Of a stretch of DNA of 64,000 nt, positions 20,031-31,757 are shown in pieces. The notes beneath the pieces were generated by a model. That model did not search any database. It saw nothing but the letters and a program-made list of their open reading frames with translations, and had not been told where the DNA came from. Source of the stretch: Dysidea avara (taxonomy: Eukaryota; Porifera; Demospongiae; Dictyoceratida; Dysideidae); assembly GCF_963678975.1 (NCBI RefSeq), contig NC_089277.1, positions 24,254,672-24,318,671 on the forward strand, written 5' to 3'. The position numbers were made by a program, and so were the translations under genes. Each line of letters starts with the position of its first letter. Position 1 is the stretch's first letter.

Positions 20031-20040
20031 TTCAACGCTG

Positions 20041-20048
20041 ATGCAGAA
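20041..20048. repeat. Right target-site duplication ATGCAGAA
   Basis: Perfect match to 12651-12658, directly after the right terminus GGTTTCAACGCTG. Confidence 0.92.
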
Positions 20049-20170
20049 TAGTGCGCGAAGGAAGGAATCATTTACCCATATGATTATGATTATGATTACT
20101 GAAAACACAGTTACAAACTGATATGTTCAGGTAAGGAAAAAACATTACAAATCACATAGATAAGAGTCAG

Positions 20171-20668
20171 TTATAATTTATCTAAAAATACTTGTAGAGA
20201 TTGGGATTCTATTGCGTCAGTTGGTAAATTGTTCCAATCACGGATAGATTTGGGGTAATAGCTGAATTTATAATGATCTGTTCTAGCAAACGGAATCTCA
20301 AAATGGAAGGGGTAGTGGTGGCGGGTGAGATATGTGGTGTTTGTGAAATAATTTGGGACTGTTAAGACTGATGAGGAGTAAACAATGTTGTAGAAGACTT
20401 TTAATCTAGTCACATATCGTCGGTGTTGAAGTGATGGCCATTGTAGATCTGCTAACATAGATGTAACACTACTGTTATATCGGTAGTCTGACTTGACCCA
20501 ACGAGCAGCACATCGTTGTACCATTTCTATACTTTGTATCTCCTTCTGCAAGTAGGGGTCCCATACTGCCGATCCATACTCCAACAGTGGTCTCACTATC
20601 CTGGTGTAGGCTAAACATTTAGTTTCTGCAGAACATCTATAAAGGTTACGTTTAACAAATATTCCCAT
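20171..20668 (-). pseudogene. LINE reverse transcriptase C-terminal fragment (1)
   Basis: An open 165-codon frame has the layout typical of the region just after the RT palm in CR1/L2/Jockey-like LINEs: RPLLEYGSAVWDPYLQKEI, MVQRCAARWVKSDYR, then a WPSLQHRR stretch and a C-terminal DWNNLP. The 5' part of the element is absent, as expected for a 5'-truncated insertion. It differs clearly from the LINE at 25218-26012, so it is another family or an old copy. Confidence 0.8.
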
Positions 20669-20726
20669 GTTTGTAGGATTTGCGCCTGGTTTAACATATG
20701 AAGAAAGCTATAGCATGTCTAAATGG

Positions 20727-22600
20727 CGAGGTCTATAGCATCAGGGTAGAATGTTCAAGCCTGTAAACTATATTCGGTGATCTTGCTCGTATTATTTCAA
20801 CTGCTTTGAGCCACAATGGCTGATTAAATGTTACACATGGTGTTGGGATATTCAGTTGTTCAGCTTGACTTTGGATGTACACCAATGTGGAATGTAATGC
20901 AGTTATCATCAGATGGGTTCAAATCAATAATGGGCAGAAGGAGCAATGTAGCATTTTCCAGAATTGTTCTGTCCCGTCCCGTTCCGGAAAGTAGGTATGC
21001 CCCAGATTTGCAAAAAGAACTGTGGCAGTTAGAAAAGGTTGTCTGTCTGCATAAAACCTGACCAATTTGTTTTAAGTATGGCTGAATGTCCATCCACAGT
21101 GCCAGAGAAGATTAGAGTATAGCTGTAATGGCATAGTGTATGGAGTTTGTAATTCATTGATTGTTGAAACAGCTGTAGATAATTCCCATACCATGCAAGC
21201 TACCACTACCATCTAATGATGCCACATTGTGGTCAAAATTATCTGCAACCCACTGGCTAAAAGTACCGGGAAGGTACTCTGCAAACAAGTTATCCAGGCG
21301 TTCACTCTGAGTAACAGATTGTTTGTATCTGTTTACCTCATCATAACTGTTGGAGTAACAAAGCTGTGATAGTTCATTTCCAAGCCACCTTTACCCAAAC
21401 ACATGGTCCATCTCAACACCAATGCCAAATAGTGTAGAGGTTGTAACAGATTTTGGTCTTGCAGACAGTGTAATTGAATGACCAATGCTGTTATGCTCAA
21501 GTAAGAATCGCCAGGAATGTTTGCAGATGGCATGATATCCATTCCAATAACATTAGCAATATCTTCATTAGTGGGGTATGATTTAATTTGTGTAATGTAT
21601 TCTTTCCCTAAATTCAGCCCTTACGATTTTAGCTCAAGCGCTGTGTTTCCTCTTCTATGTTTCTTTTCCGAATACCATTTGTCATTGATAGTATATAACC
21701 TGCCTTGTTTCTAAAGCACAAAATAGAGCCACACCCCTCAACCTCTGCAAAGAATATGCAGCCTTCATAATGTTTGTGAAATTTTTGTTTTAGCCATTTA
21801 GAAGTGTAAATGTCAGATCCTCCAGAAAATTCTCTCATCTTGTCATGTAATTCTGATATATATATAGTGTATAGAGCTCGGCATCAGCCTCTGATTCAAG
21901 CCACTGGTCCAACATGTGGAACCAATGCAACATCCCTCTATCCTCAGACCTACCTGGAACACTTTCTATTGATAAAGTGTTTCCTTTATTTAGCAAAAAT
22001 CTGAATAACATGCAATTTGCATGGTAATTTTCCTCTGCTACAACTAAGTCAAAACAGCCATACAGACGTCTTTGAGCCTCAGATGCCCATGTATCACCCC
22101 TTTTGTCACAACACTCTAGTAGATTATCATGCATAGCAAGTATTGTAACATTGTGTATTTGTGACCGGGCCTGCGAAAACAGGGCATGTGGGCACAAACT
22201 ACACCCCATCATTCTACAGGCCATACAGGTATCTCACTGCTGGAAGAGTATATTTGCATTCTGTAACTTGCATCATGATGCCAATTAAATCCTTACTAAG
22301 AGCTGAAAATTGCAATGCCATAGCGTAATGGTACAGAAAGTTATGAGTGATGACAGTTTGAAAAAGTAGGCAAAAATCATGTGCCCACATGCCCTATTTT
22401 TGCAGGCCCAGTCACATTTTGTTTCTCTCTGGGTGGCGAGCATCAACTTTAGCTTTTTCCCCACATAGCATGCAGTTTTCTTTCCAATTAAATGATATCA
22501 AAACTAGATTTTGCTTGTGGAAGCTGATCCTCTTCAACACTGCTGCAACAAGTGACCGTTCTTTGGTTGGTATAATCTCAACCACAGCTTTTATGTACTA
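20727..22600 (-). pseudogene. Decayed gene of a dispersed uncharacterised protein family
   Basis: Read on the minus strand, fragments in changing frames line up in one order: CMLCGEKAKVDARHPERNK near 22430-22490; CDKRGDTWASEAQRRL...AEENYHANC at about 21990-22120; GGSDIYTSKWLKQKFHKHY...FAEVEG near 21740-21830; further pieces at 20860-21540; and VTFNQPLWLKAVEII near 20770-20830. I recall this protein type (CxxCG start, CDxRxDxWA, YHxxC, TFxQPLxxKA) as high-copy in cnidarian and sponge genomes, with no established function. It is broken by frameshifts, stops and the MITE at 22161-22415. Probably a repeat-borne gene, not a host gene. Confidence 0.65.
22161..22415. mobile_element. 255-bp MITE of GTGACC family inside the decayed gene
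   Basis: Ends GTGACCGGGCCTGCGAAAAC and the complement of GTGACTGGGCCTGCAAAAAT. ATTT flanks both sides (22157-22160, 22416-22419). Coding homology of the decayed gene resumes on each side, so the insertion point is clear. Same subtype as 1290-1507, 29731-29956 and 39807-40051. Confidence 0.8.
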
Positions 22601-23620
22601 AGACTTTTCCAATAGGAGTCTGACTAATACATTCAGTAAGGTAGGAATGCAGCATTCAACTTTACTGAAACTGATAAGGCTCATCATACCCTTTTCTGTC
22701 ACTGTGATAGCTTTATCATTTTAAAATCCTTGTATGCATATGACACAACTGTCTACTTCAATTGTGCTAACTGCTCCTGAAGATCCTTCTTCGAGTATGA
22801 TAAAACTTAATCTAGAGTCAAAATGTACACAACTTCAAACCAGCTACTAAATTTTAATGCAGTTTACTTGTTGATGATAACACAAAAATTAAAGATAAAT
22901 TAATACAAAATTACAGGTAGAATAAACTAACAACATGCACTAAGAGCAGATTTAATTAATGATCATTACTACATAGATAGTTAATAGTCAACAGCTTACC
23001 TTACAATAAAAGCTTTGTGTCATGAATTTCAGTGAGCAAGCGCTAAGCTGGTGTAGCTCTCAGAAGTTAGAAGCACTTTAATAAGCTCAACTAAACTCAA
23101 ACACTTAATACTGTACTCATACAAACAACAAATTGCACTCTGTATTTATACTACAAAAACTGAATTATTTTATTGCATGATGGAAAACTACATAAACAAA
23201 AGACCTAATACAGCAATAGAGTCACTTTAACATTGTAAGGCTGCCTTATATCTATAGTAATTAATCATACATCATTTCCTAATATTACAAAACAAAACTC
23301 CACATTGCTAGGTGTGTACTAGTCTGGTATAGCTGACCTGCATGCAGAGCACTCCAGCTTTGCCAGACATACGTAGGCCATTATGTCATATCTTTTAGCC
23401 ACACACATGGTAGCTACGTATCTTCTAAAATAATAATGGTGAAAGATACATGTTGACATTTTGCATTAATGTTAAACAAATTGTACTTTGATGCTGGAAT
23501 TTTTGATGAAACAAGTCAAGTATGGGTGCAAGTTCATGTTGAAAAACTGAAGTCAGGCTAATTAATATAAATAGTCATAAATTAAATTCCCCGAATGCCA
23601 TTGAGGTGGATTTTGGATAT
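22601..23620. other. Noncoding, nothing recognised
   Basis: AT-rich DNA without recognisable coding or clear terminal repeats. Confidence 0.4.
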
Positions 23621-23927
23621 GTTGTTGTCTGAAAAATTTCGCTTCTTTTGATACCAAAATTGCTTCTATACCAATTTCTTCAAGGTTTGACCCTTTTTTG
23701 ATGTTTAACAGCCAGACTAAACATCACCGAAAACTTAATATTTGTTTCTATGAAACAGTATTTTCAAACACATATCAAGACACCAACATAGATATTCCAC
23801 TCCTGCAGAATCAAGAAGTCTTCACCTCCATTTTAAGCTAAACATTCGATTCAACAATGTAGCTTTTTATAGCAACTCTTTAACTTTACTGGAAGTGTTA
23901 CCATCCAGTCCAACGTCACACAATCAA

Positions 23928-24383
23928 CGAGGGGTCCAACACGTATGGAATCTAGCATTAAGCAGGATTCAAATCCTTAAATCATAAAATCCTTTAAATC
24001 TCTAAGGCTGAACGAATCTTTAAATCCTAAAATTTCATGAAATTCCGTAAATTTTTGTATTCTATTCCTCAATTCTCCGTTTATTCTTTGTGCAAGATCG
24101 AGATACTCTAATAGAGCAGTCAACTGCAGCAGTTGAAACTATTCTAATAGAATTTTCATAATGTTAAACAGATATTGAAGAAAAAGCTAAAATACTATTC
24201 AGAATTCTTCAAATTTAGTAGATCTTGCATTGCTATTCTGTAATTAAATACTTTGCACAATTCTAGTGGTTTATTTCGATGTATTTCAAACTATTTGAAA
24301 TACATTAAATCCTGGTGTAAATCCCAAATCCCTGCTAAAATTTTGTAAATATTGAATCTAAGGTCTTCATGTCGGACCCCTTG
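23928..24383. mobile_element. hAT-like MITE inside copy D
   Basis: Termini CGAGGGGTCCAACA and the complement of CAAGGGGTCCGACA, with a perfect 8-bp duplication ACAATCAA (23920-23927, 24384-24391). The coding homology of copy D resumes exactly after the second octamer, confirming the insertion. 456 bp, no coding capacity. Ends and duplication length fit hAT. Confidence 0.88.
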
Positions 24384-24490
24384 ACAATCAATCATCTATT
24401 GTGATTCACACTAATGGTTATTTCATCGCAAAAGAAAATAAAAATGTGTATGATGACAGAAAATTAATTTCATTAAACTGTGTACATATT

Positions 24491-24942
24491 AGGCACCGGC
24501 CGATTATGCCAGCATAATTTAAAGCATAATAGGTGACCACAAGCATCGAGCATAATGCCAGCATAATAGGGACGATGTTTGAAAAATTAATTAAATGCGC
24601 AATACGCGCGCCTGAAAGAAAGCAAATATTCACAGCCAATAGTATTATTAGTGTACTTTATAATTAAAAACACGTAATATACCTTATTAAACCGTTTCTT
24701 TGTTGGTTATTCACACTTTTCAGAAATAAGATCGAGATACTCTAATAGAGCAGTCACTTACTCTAATAGAGCAGTCAGGTCTAATAGAGCAGTCAGGAAA
24801 GGCTGATATACTCTAATAAAACAGTCAGGTCTAGAGCATAATCTTGATTGTGAAAGCATAATCTTGAGCATAATAGGCTTAATTTTTGAACAATGCTCAA
24901 AAGCATAATAGGTAAAATTTTGGGCATAATAGGCCGGTGCCT
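24491..24942. mobile_element. AGGCACCGGCC-ended MITE inside copy D
   Basis: Termini AGGCACCGGCCGATTATGC and the complement of AGGCACCGGCCTATTATGC. Flanks GTACATATT and GTACATAATT look like an imperfect duplication of about 9 bp. The coding match to copy A is interrupted here and resumes at ATGCATTTCAACGG. Inside are several CATAATAGG motifs and four copies of the CTCTAATAGAGCAGTCA motif. Confidence 0.82.
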
Positions 24943-25071
24943 AGTACATAATTATGCATTTCAACGGAATCACTAGATTTATTGATAATTCTTTTGGAGA
25001 CATTGTTTATTTGTCCTCTTCCACAATACATTTCTCTAATTCTACTTTATTCAAAAATAATTTGTACTAGT

Positions 25072-25190
25072 AATAGCATGGGTAGCAGTGAAATTTGGGA
25101 TAAATACCACGAGTGTTGTATTGGAAATTTACTATTTCCAATACAACAAAAGTGGTATTTATCCCAAATTTCACTGCTACCCATGCTATT
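25072..25190. repeat. Near-perfect hairpin, about 118 bp
   Basis: The arm AATAGCATGGGTAGCAGTGA (25072-) is complemented at 25171-25190, continuing inward with few mismatches to a centre at about 25131. A transcript would fold into a long stem. Confidence 0.9.
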
Positions 25191-25217
25191 CCCAGTTAAT
25201 ACCATACTCGCTGCATA

Positions 25218-26012
25218 TTATTATTATTGTTTACTGAGCAGTCAGCCCTGCTGGTGTGCTCAGGAATCACATAAACAAATACATTAGGTACAATAATATG
25301 ATTGGAGTCTAGCTGTAAATAGATCAGTATCTGCAATTTCAATTGTATCAGTTGTTAGTATGTTCCACTCGTTTATTGTTCTTGAGAAATAGCTGTTTTG
25401 GTATGCTGTGGTGGATGAGGTAGGTAAAGTATAGTGAAGATGGTGGTATTGTCTTGTTGGTCGTGTTTTTGGTAAGTAATATTGAGGAATTTGGAGTGAT
25501 AACTGTTGGTAGTGTATCTTATGCAATATGTGTAACCTAGATAATTTCCAACGAATTTGTAATGTAGGCCATTTCAGCTGATCCAACATTAGAGAAACTG
25601 AACTGAATCTGCCATAGTCATTCAACACCCAGCGCGCTGCTCTTCGTTGTACTTTCTCTAACTCTGAAATATCTCCAACGTGGTAGGGATCCCAGACAGC
25701 AGATGCATACTCTAGTTGTGGTCTCACCATTGTTAGGTAAGCTGATTCTTTAACTTGTTTTGAACATTTGTTTAGATTGCGTTTTAAGAAATTGAGTGTT
25801 CTAGATGCTTTATTGACAACATTTGATATGTGAGGTGACCAAGACAGTGATTTATGAATTAAGACTCCTAGGTACATATGTTGATCAGATATGTCTAGTA
25901 TGTGACTGTGAATTGTGTAGTCGTAAGCGAGTGGTGATAAGGATCTTGTGCAATGTATAACATATATATACGCATGCTGTGCATTAGCATTGCTATGTAC
26001 GCAATTTGTCAC
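25218..26012 (-). pseudogene. LINE reverse transcriptase C-terminal fragment (2) with TAA-type tail
   Basis: A 242-codon frame contains MYLGVLIHKSLSWSPHI, LNFLKRNLNKCSKQVKESAY, RPQLEYASAVWDPYH, EKVQRRAARWVLNDYG and a final INEWNIL, the usual order in CR1-like LINEs from the palm end to the C-terminus. The 3' end (25219-25230) is an ATT/AAT microsatellite. A shorter sister copy on the plus strand at 42404-42705 shares the C-terminus and tail. Confidence 0.85.
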
Positions 26013-28399
26013 TATGTACTAAACACGCGTCGACACTAATTGGCGCTACATTGTTAACATAAATTCTAGCCAATGAAATTACAATTACAACTTTTTCACT
26101 GCTGTCAGTGAAATTGGTATGGTATTACTGCAAGAATTTGATTCTATAATTAGTGGAAAAGGTTATTTGGTGCTTTCAGGTAGTTCCAAAGTAACTATAT
26201 CCAATAATAAAGTAGTTAATCAAATAATACACGTTAGCAGTAGAACCAATTATCCTTATCCTTACTGTCTATTCCAGTATTATTCACCAATTAACAACAC
26301 AAGCAAAAGTTTTCAAATTAACATAATATTTAACAAGCCAATGACTAAATCTACATCTCCTGGATTCATTCATAATGCTATCCATCTTGCAGTTAACATC
26401 ACATTGTAAATGGGCTCCTGGTGCAGCATTTCAGAGCATCCCTCCCTTAACTATAAACAATGAAATTATTAATTTGATGTATGACGATGGTATATTTCCA
26501 TCTCAGATACAGGTGGGGATTCACACCACAATCTGTTACTGTCCACCATCATCACATTACAATTGTAGTGTTGATCAATTAGGTCCTGTATATCCTGGTG
26601 AAAATTTGACAGTGGATTTGTGTCTGCCTTACAATGATGAGGAAATTGGCATCTTGTATGTGGAAACATATAACAAAAATCTACCAAAATCAGCTTGTAA
26701 AATTTATGAGCAAGACAGTATGAGCCATATATTCTATTGGAACCAGAGTAGAGGTATCCAATTTCCTATAGCTTCAGAACAAGCAGCAGTTTGTGAGTTA
26801 TTTCTCACAGCAACACCAAACTTGTTCACTTCTTATGATGTCTTTTATGTCCACCTTCTTCCATGTCCATTAGGATTTACATTACAACATGGAATTTGTG
26901 ACTGTGATCCTGATCTTAGAAAATACATTGATGAGTGTCTGATAAGTAGTCAAACAGTGAGAAGACTTTCTAACACTTATATATTGGGTATTAACTCAAC
27001 CAAACAGTACAAGGTGTCCACTGATTGTCCCACCTACTATTGCCTACAAGATACAACAAGGATTAATTTACACCATCCAGATGATCAATGTCAACCACAC
27101 AAAACTGGTTTGTTATGCTCACAATGTGCATAAGGGTACAGTGTAGTGTTTGGGTCCAGAAATTGCAGGAAGTGTTCTAACCTCCATTTATTTTATATCA
27201 TCTATTTTGACGTGCTCACAGGATTTTTTCTTATCGTGATACTGTTTCTTCTCAACTTACATGTAACAGTGACCTCAGGGACTATCAATGGTCTTATTCT
27301 ATATGTTAACATGGTTTGGATTGTCAGTCCTTTTTCCTTTCGCAGTTAGAAACATTTTTGCATTCGTATATTAAAATTACTAATATTGGACCATCTTTTG
27401 AAATGTGCTTTTACAACGGAATGAATATGTATGCTAAAATATGGATACAACTAACATATCCAATTTATTTAATACTGATTGCTGCTACATTTATTGTAGG
27501 TAGTCGTTATTCTACCAAACTTTATCGGTTAACGTATAACAGAGCACTACCAGTACTAGCAACCTTGTTTATGCTTACTTGCAATACTATACTACAAGCC
27601 ATATCTAGTGCACCTTTGTACACTACCATCATCACTATACCAAGTGACAGTTCCAGGAATCTTTGGTTGCTTGATCCAACTATTCCACTATTTGGATGGA
27701 AATTTTCACTTTTGGTTAGTGTATGCTTGTTGTTGTTTCTGCTGTTGCTAATGTTCAATGTCATATTGTTGTTTACTAAACCACTGATGAGATTTAAAGT
27801 TGTCCATCACTTTAAACCATTATTAGATGCATTTCAAGGACCATTTAAGTATCAATACTATTACTGGTTTGGAACACAACTGTTGGTCAGAAATGTGATT
27901 GTGCTACTTGCTATTTTAGGAAAAAATACGTATAAGCCTTACAGTAAGTTACATCATAGCTATGACTGTTGCTATAATCCAAGGGTATATTCAGCCTTAC
28001 AAGAACAAGATAATTAATATTCAGGAATTGTTGCTGCTGTACAATGTTGCCACAATGTATGTATTGCTCATATTCAATGGAAATGAAACACTCAACATAA
28101 TCACAGTAAATGTGGTGGTTGGTCTGTCATTTCTTCACTTTCTGGTCATTTTAGCTTATCATCTGTATGCTTTTGTGATCACCATTTATTGTACCAGATT
28201 AATTACAAGTATAACAACTGTATGGAATTATATATTTGAAAATGCTACAGCAGGAGGCAAAGAGAATTTCACAATGAAAGACTTACCATGGAAATTCCAG
28301 AGGCTCAGTATAACTTTGCTAATTTTCAAGAACCACTGATAGGTGAAGATCAACAAACTTTTCCTCAAGACAGCATACATTATTATGCATGCACCTAAG

Positions 28400-29730
28400 A
28401 TATACTTCACACAAACAGGTACATAAAGTTTGCACGTATAACACTATAGTTACACAGTATACATACTTGTACCAAATTACATCCATGCATAGTTATTAAA
28501 CATACGGTGATAGGAACTAAAATGGTACCTCAAACCCCTTAGGACCAGGGATGGTTCATAAGTCTGAAAAAGTCTGTATCTTTGAAATTGTGCATAATTG
28601 AACTTAAAATATTTTAAAATATCAATATTATCAACTAATAGGACAGTCATTACTCTAATAGAGCAGTCATCTCCATAGTTACTAATAGGTTAACCGAGAA
28701 TCTGGATAAGTGGGTCAAGGTTCTACTGCACTGAGATATTATTTAGTTACAATTAAAATTATGGTAGTTATGTAATACTTGTAACATGGGCATGGGAATG
28801 ATTTGCCAACACAGTCCAGAGTGCAAGTGCATATATAATCAGGGTCACAGTGCCCAAACATGTTGCACTTGCAAGTGTGCATACCTTCGTATTCCTCCAA
28901 GTCATATAGCTACCAAACTTTAAAACATGATGCATCATACAGTATAATATCTCATATTGGAGATAATATTGTACATTCACTAGACCTACATTATCTATGA
29001 ACCTCTCAGCCATCTACATAGCATTCACTTAATTGTTGTTATAGTATTGCAGATACAATTTGAATGCCATGTATGATTATCACAACTCTGCCATGTATGG
29101 GGTTACTTGTAATAACAAAATCTTACTTTATTGTGTGATCAATGTTAATATAAATTCAAATCTCAAAATGTTGCATCCACACACAGGTATACATAATATA
29201 CAATCATAAATACTTGCATACATGCTAAGAGTAGTATAATCTTACTATTTGCAGGTATACTGATTCACATCATGCATACCTCTAATTACACTCAATAGAC
29301 ACATTTGTTTTGCTTGCCAGTACTTGACAATTAATTTTGTGTAATGCATGGGGGGAGTGCCCCCTGTTGAAATGTAAGTTTTGAATAATCTTGTGGAAAA
29401 GTTGCAGTATAAATCAGCAATATTAGTTTTAGCATCAAATCTAGGGCCTTTAAAGTTGCAACGATCCTATATGGGTCGCACCTCCAGATTCTCCTGAAAT
29501 TTACTTATATTATATATGTGACTGATCACCATGCATGAAATAATTATAAATTTAATGTTTAGGGTTATTGTGTTTAGTGCAGGCCGCTGCAGGGTCCAGT
29601 TTTAAAAATATATCTTGTAATTCAAGGAATTTAACATCATTAACAAGTGGATTTACACCAAGAGGCTTGTAACTTAATCATTAAATATTTTACATGTCAA
29701 ATGGATGATTTCCAAGATTTGTTCACATAT
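28400..29730. other. 3' flank of copy D, no gene
   Basis: Noncoding, matched inverted by about 1508-2420. One CTCTAATAGAGCAGTCA motif lies near 28652. Confidence 0.5.
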
Positions 29731-29956
29731 GTGACCAGGCCTGCAATAATAGGGCCTGTGGGCGCACTAAAAAATTTCCTAGTGTTTTATTTACTCCACA
29801 TAACTTTTTGTGCTATCATGCTATGGCTTTGAAAGTTCAGCAGGTATTAAGCAATTAATAGTTGTAGATTGCAAATAATTCCAGTACTGAGAAATGCCCT
29901 GTTGGGTTACAGGGTGAAGTTTGTTCCCACATGCCCTATTATCGCAGGCTTGGTTA
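29731..29956. mobile_element. Short MITE of GTGACC family (counterpart of 1290-1507)
   Basis: Ends GTGACCAGGCCTGCAATAAT and a decayed complement of it (GCAGGCTTGGTTAT). AT flanks both sides. It occupies the corresponding position to 1290-1507 in the inverted duplication. Confidence 0.7.
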
Positions 29957-30329
29957 TATGTGTGAGTCTACTTTGGAAAACCATCCTTTCCACACATTGG
30001 TCAATTTCTGTTTATAGCTCAATTGAGACATTGAATGTTTCTTGTGTCAAAATTTTAGCTTGATATCTTACAGCATTTCAGAGATATGGCCAATTTACTG
30101 TCTAATACAGTACAAAATAACTTTTTGCAGTACATTGAGTTTTGTGAGTAATTACATAAGTGTGATAATGGTGACAAATCACTTCGTTGACAAATATTTC
30201 TATTTAAACCATCTATAATATATAAAAAATATTTTTGATACTTAGTTAATTTTAAAATCAATTGTTCTCACTTTTAATAACATTATCATTGTCTAGACCT
30301 GAACAAATCACCCAATTATTAAAATATTT

Positions 30330-30578
30330 GTGACCGGATTTGCGAAAAGGTACCTTTTTCACACATAAAATTTGACCCATTTTTTCAAATTTCAAACTTT
30401 GTAACTTTTGTATCATTGCAAGCACGTGTCTGTAATTTTCTATGAGTATGCCTACATTATGTGGTTACATTTTGATACAAAAAGAAAGTCAATCAGTGCA
30501 AGGAGTCAACAGTTATGACATTTTGTTTGCTGGTATGTCAAATGTGTGAAAAAGGTACCTTTTCGCAAATCCGGTCTC
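30330..30578. mobile_element. 249-bp MITE of GTGACC family (AAAGGTACCTTTT subtype)
   Basis: Termini GTGACCGGATTTGCGAAAAG and the near-complement ending ATCCGGTCTC. The inner TIR extends through GGTACCTTTTTCACACAT, giving about 33 bp of inverted match. Absent from the other duplication arm, so inserted after it. Confidence 0.85.
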
Positions 30579-30596
30579 ATTTAGTGCTCCACAAAT

Positions 30597-31221
30597 GTGA
30601 CCGGATCTTGGAAAACCTACCTTTTGGGCACAAGCTAACTTTTTGGGAAAACTCAAATGAAAATTTCAACAATAATTTTTAAATTAATTTTTTTGCACAT
30701 TTGGATAAAGCAACTATTACACCTTCTTGCTGTGACGTTTCACACCCATAGCTTCTTTTTCCTAGGAGATATGGATGATTATATCAGACCATGTAGTAAT
30801 TTCACATGCATGGGACAACAAGTAACTTACAAATTGGGTGATTTGTTCAGGTGCTGGAATGGCTAAAACTTAGTCTTAGACAATGATACAAAGCATTTAA
30901 TTGCAGAAAAGTACCAAGAATACTTCATTAAACTATCAGAAATGTCTTTTAAAGTATTTTAGATGGTAAAAATGAAATTATTAGTAAACAAAGTGATTTG
31001 TCACCATTTGTCACCCTTAATCACCCACAGAACTCAATACATTACCATAAAAGTTAGTTTGTAATGTACAGGACAGAAAATCAGCCATATCTCAGAAATG
31101 CTTAAAGATATTAAGCTGAAATTTTAACACAAGATAGATGAGTACCCAGTATCTCATTTAAGTTATAAAACAGAAAATTGACCCATGTGCCAAAAAGGTA
31201 GGTTTTCCAAGATCAGGTCAC
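30597..31221. mobile_element. 0.6-kb TIR element of GTGACC family
   Basis: Termini GTGACCGGATCTTGGAAAAC and its complement ending in GATCAGGTCAC, with AAAT on both flanks. Internally related to 668-1281 but a separate, later insertion: the older copy continues beyond it at 31222. No coding capacity. Confidence 0.8.
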
Positions 31222-31576
31222 AAATGTAAAATTGCTACATGGCTTGATGTATATCATCCATATCTGCTGGCTAACAGAAGCCATGGTATGAAACTTTACA
31301 GCAAGACGCTTAGTAGTCGCTTTTATCAAACTTGAAATGTACAAAAAACATTAATATAAAAGATTGCAATTGAGCTTTTTCTACAAATTTTACCATATGT
31401 GAAAAAAGGATGGTTTTCCAATTATGGTCGCATATACAACTATCATGAAGTGCCTTGAGTATAAATTTCCATTGATCAGAATCCTGGAACAATGATTAGA
31501 AGTGTAATGAGAAACTGCTAATTTCTTTTTTGCTACGTACCATTGACCTTAGTGATTATGGTTGTGTATATATAAG

Positions 31577-31757
31577 CTGGAGCTGCCACCAGTTATCACT
31601 TCTTCAGTTATTTATGTAGCTGGAGTTACCACCAGTTATATATCACTTCTTCAGTTATTTATGTAGCTGGAGCTACCACCAGCTATATATCACTTCTTCA
31701 GTTATTTATGTAGCTGGAGCTGCCACCAGCTATATATCACTTCTTCAGTTATTTATG
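31577..31757. repeat. 47-bp tandem repeat, about four copies
   Basis: Units begin AGCTGGAGCTGCCACCAG and end TTCAGTTATTTATGT, with lengths 43, 47, 47 and 47 and few differences. The homologous place in the other arm (480-520) holds a single unit, so expansion followed the duplication. Confidence 0.88.

Larger units (their letters stand above)
12659..20040. mobile_element. 7.4-kb DNA transposon with THAP-DDE transposase and SAP-SWIM-YqaJ-OTU protein
   Basis: The termini are CAGCGTTGAAACCGGGTC and its inverted complement, inside a perfect 8-bp duplication. Long inverted repeats (12659-13921 and 18757-20040) enclose two convergent genes whose stop codons lie about 95 bp apart: a plus-strand THAP/DDE_Tnp_4-type transposase and a minus-strand protein with SAP, SWIM, YqaJ and OTU domains. 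The pairing of a THAP transposase with a YqaJ nuclease is what I recall for the ISL2EU group near PIF/Harbinger. The CAGNG-like ends and 8-bp duplication look more like hAT, so family placement is inference. The element is nearly intact but has one in-frame stop in the minus gene and small indels in its cassette exons. Confidence 0.92.
18757..20040 (-). repeat. Right long terminal inverted repeat
   Basis: About 1.28 kb, the inverted near-copy of 12659-13921. It has more subterminal GACCCGG motifs, an intact 60-nt cassette e, a cassette b short by one base, and the same frame-breaking 16-bp duplication in cassette a (about 19350-19385). Carrying the same lesion in cassette a suggests homogenisation or a lesion older than the pairing of the arms. 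Confidence 0.92.
25065..26134. mobile_element. Composite insertion (hairpin plus LINE) inside copy D
   Basis: AATTTG at 25059-25064 and 26135-26140 flanks a 1.07-kb insertion. It starts with a long hairpin (25072-25190) followed by a LINE 3' end. TACCATAC near 25200 and its complement near 26117 may be inner inverted ends, suggesting the LINE landed in a foldback element already there. Order of events is inference. Confidence 0.6.
23735..28340 (+). pseudogene. Beta-helix/membrane family gene, interrupted (copy D)
   Basis: Homology to copy A begins near its residue 320 and continues in order to the C-terminus: 23735-23927, 24384-24490, 24943-25064 and 26128-28340. Two MITEs and a composite LINE insertion separate the pieces. 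Further damage includes a TAA at 27130 where copies A and C read GAA inside CSQC(A/I)EGYS, frame changes near 26390, 27340 and 27960, and one near 28270 that shifts the conserved tail out of frame. The first third, with the signal peptide, is absent. Long frames (26375-27133, 27316-28017) show the decay is not extreme. It is the inverted partner of copy A. Confidence 0.88.
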
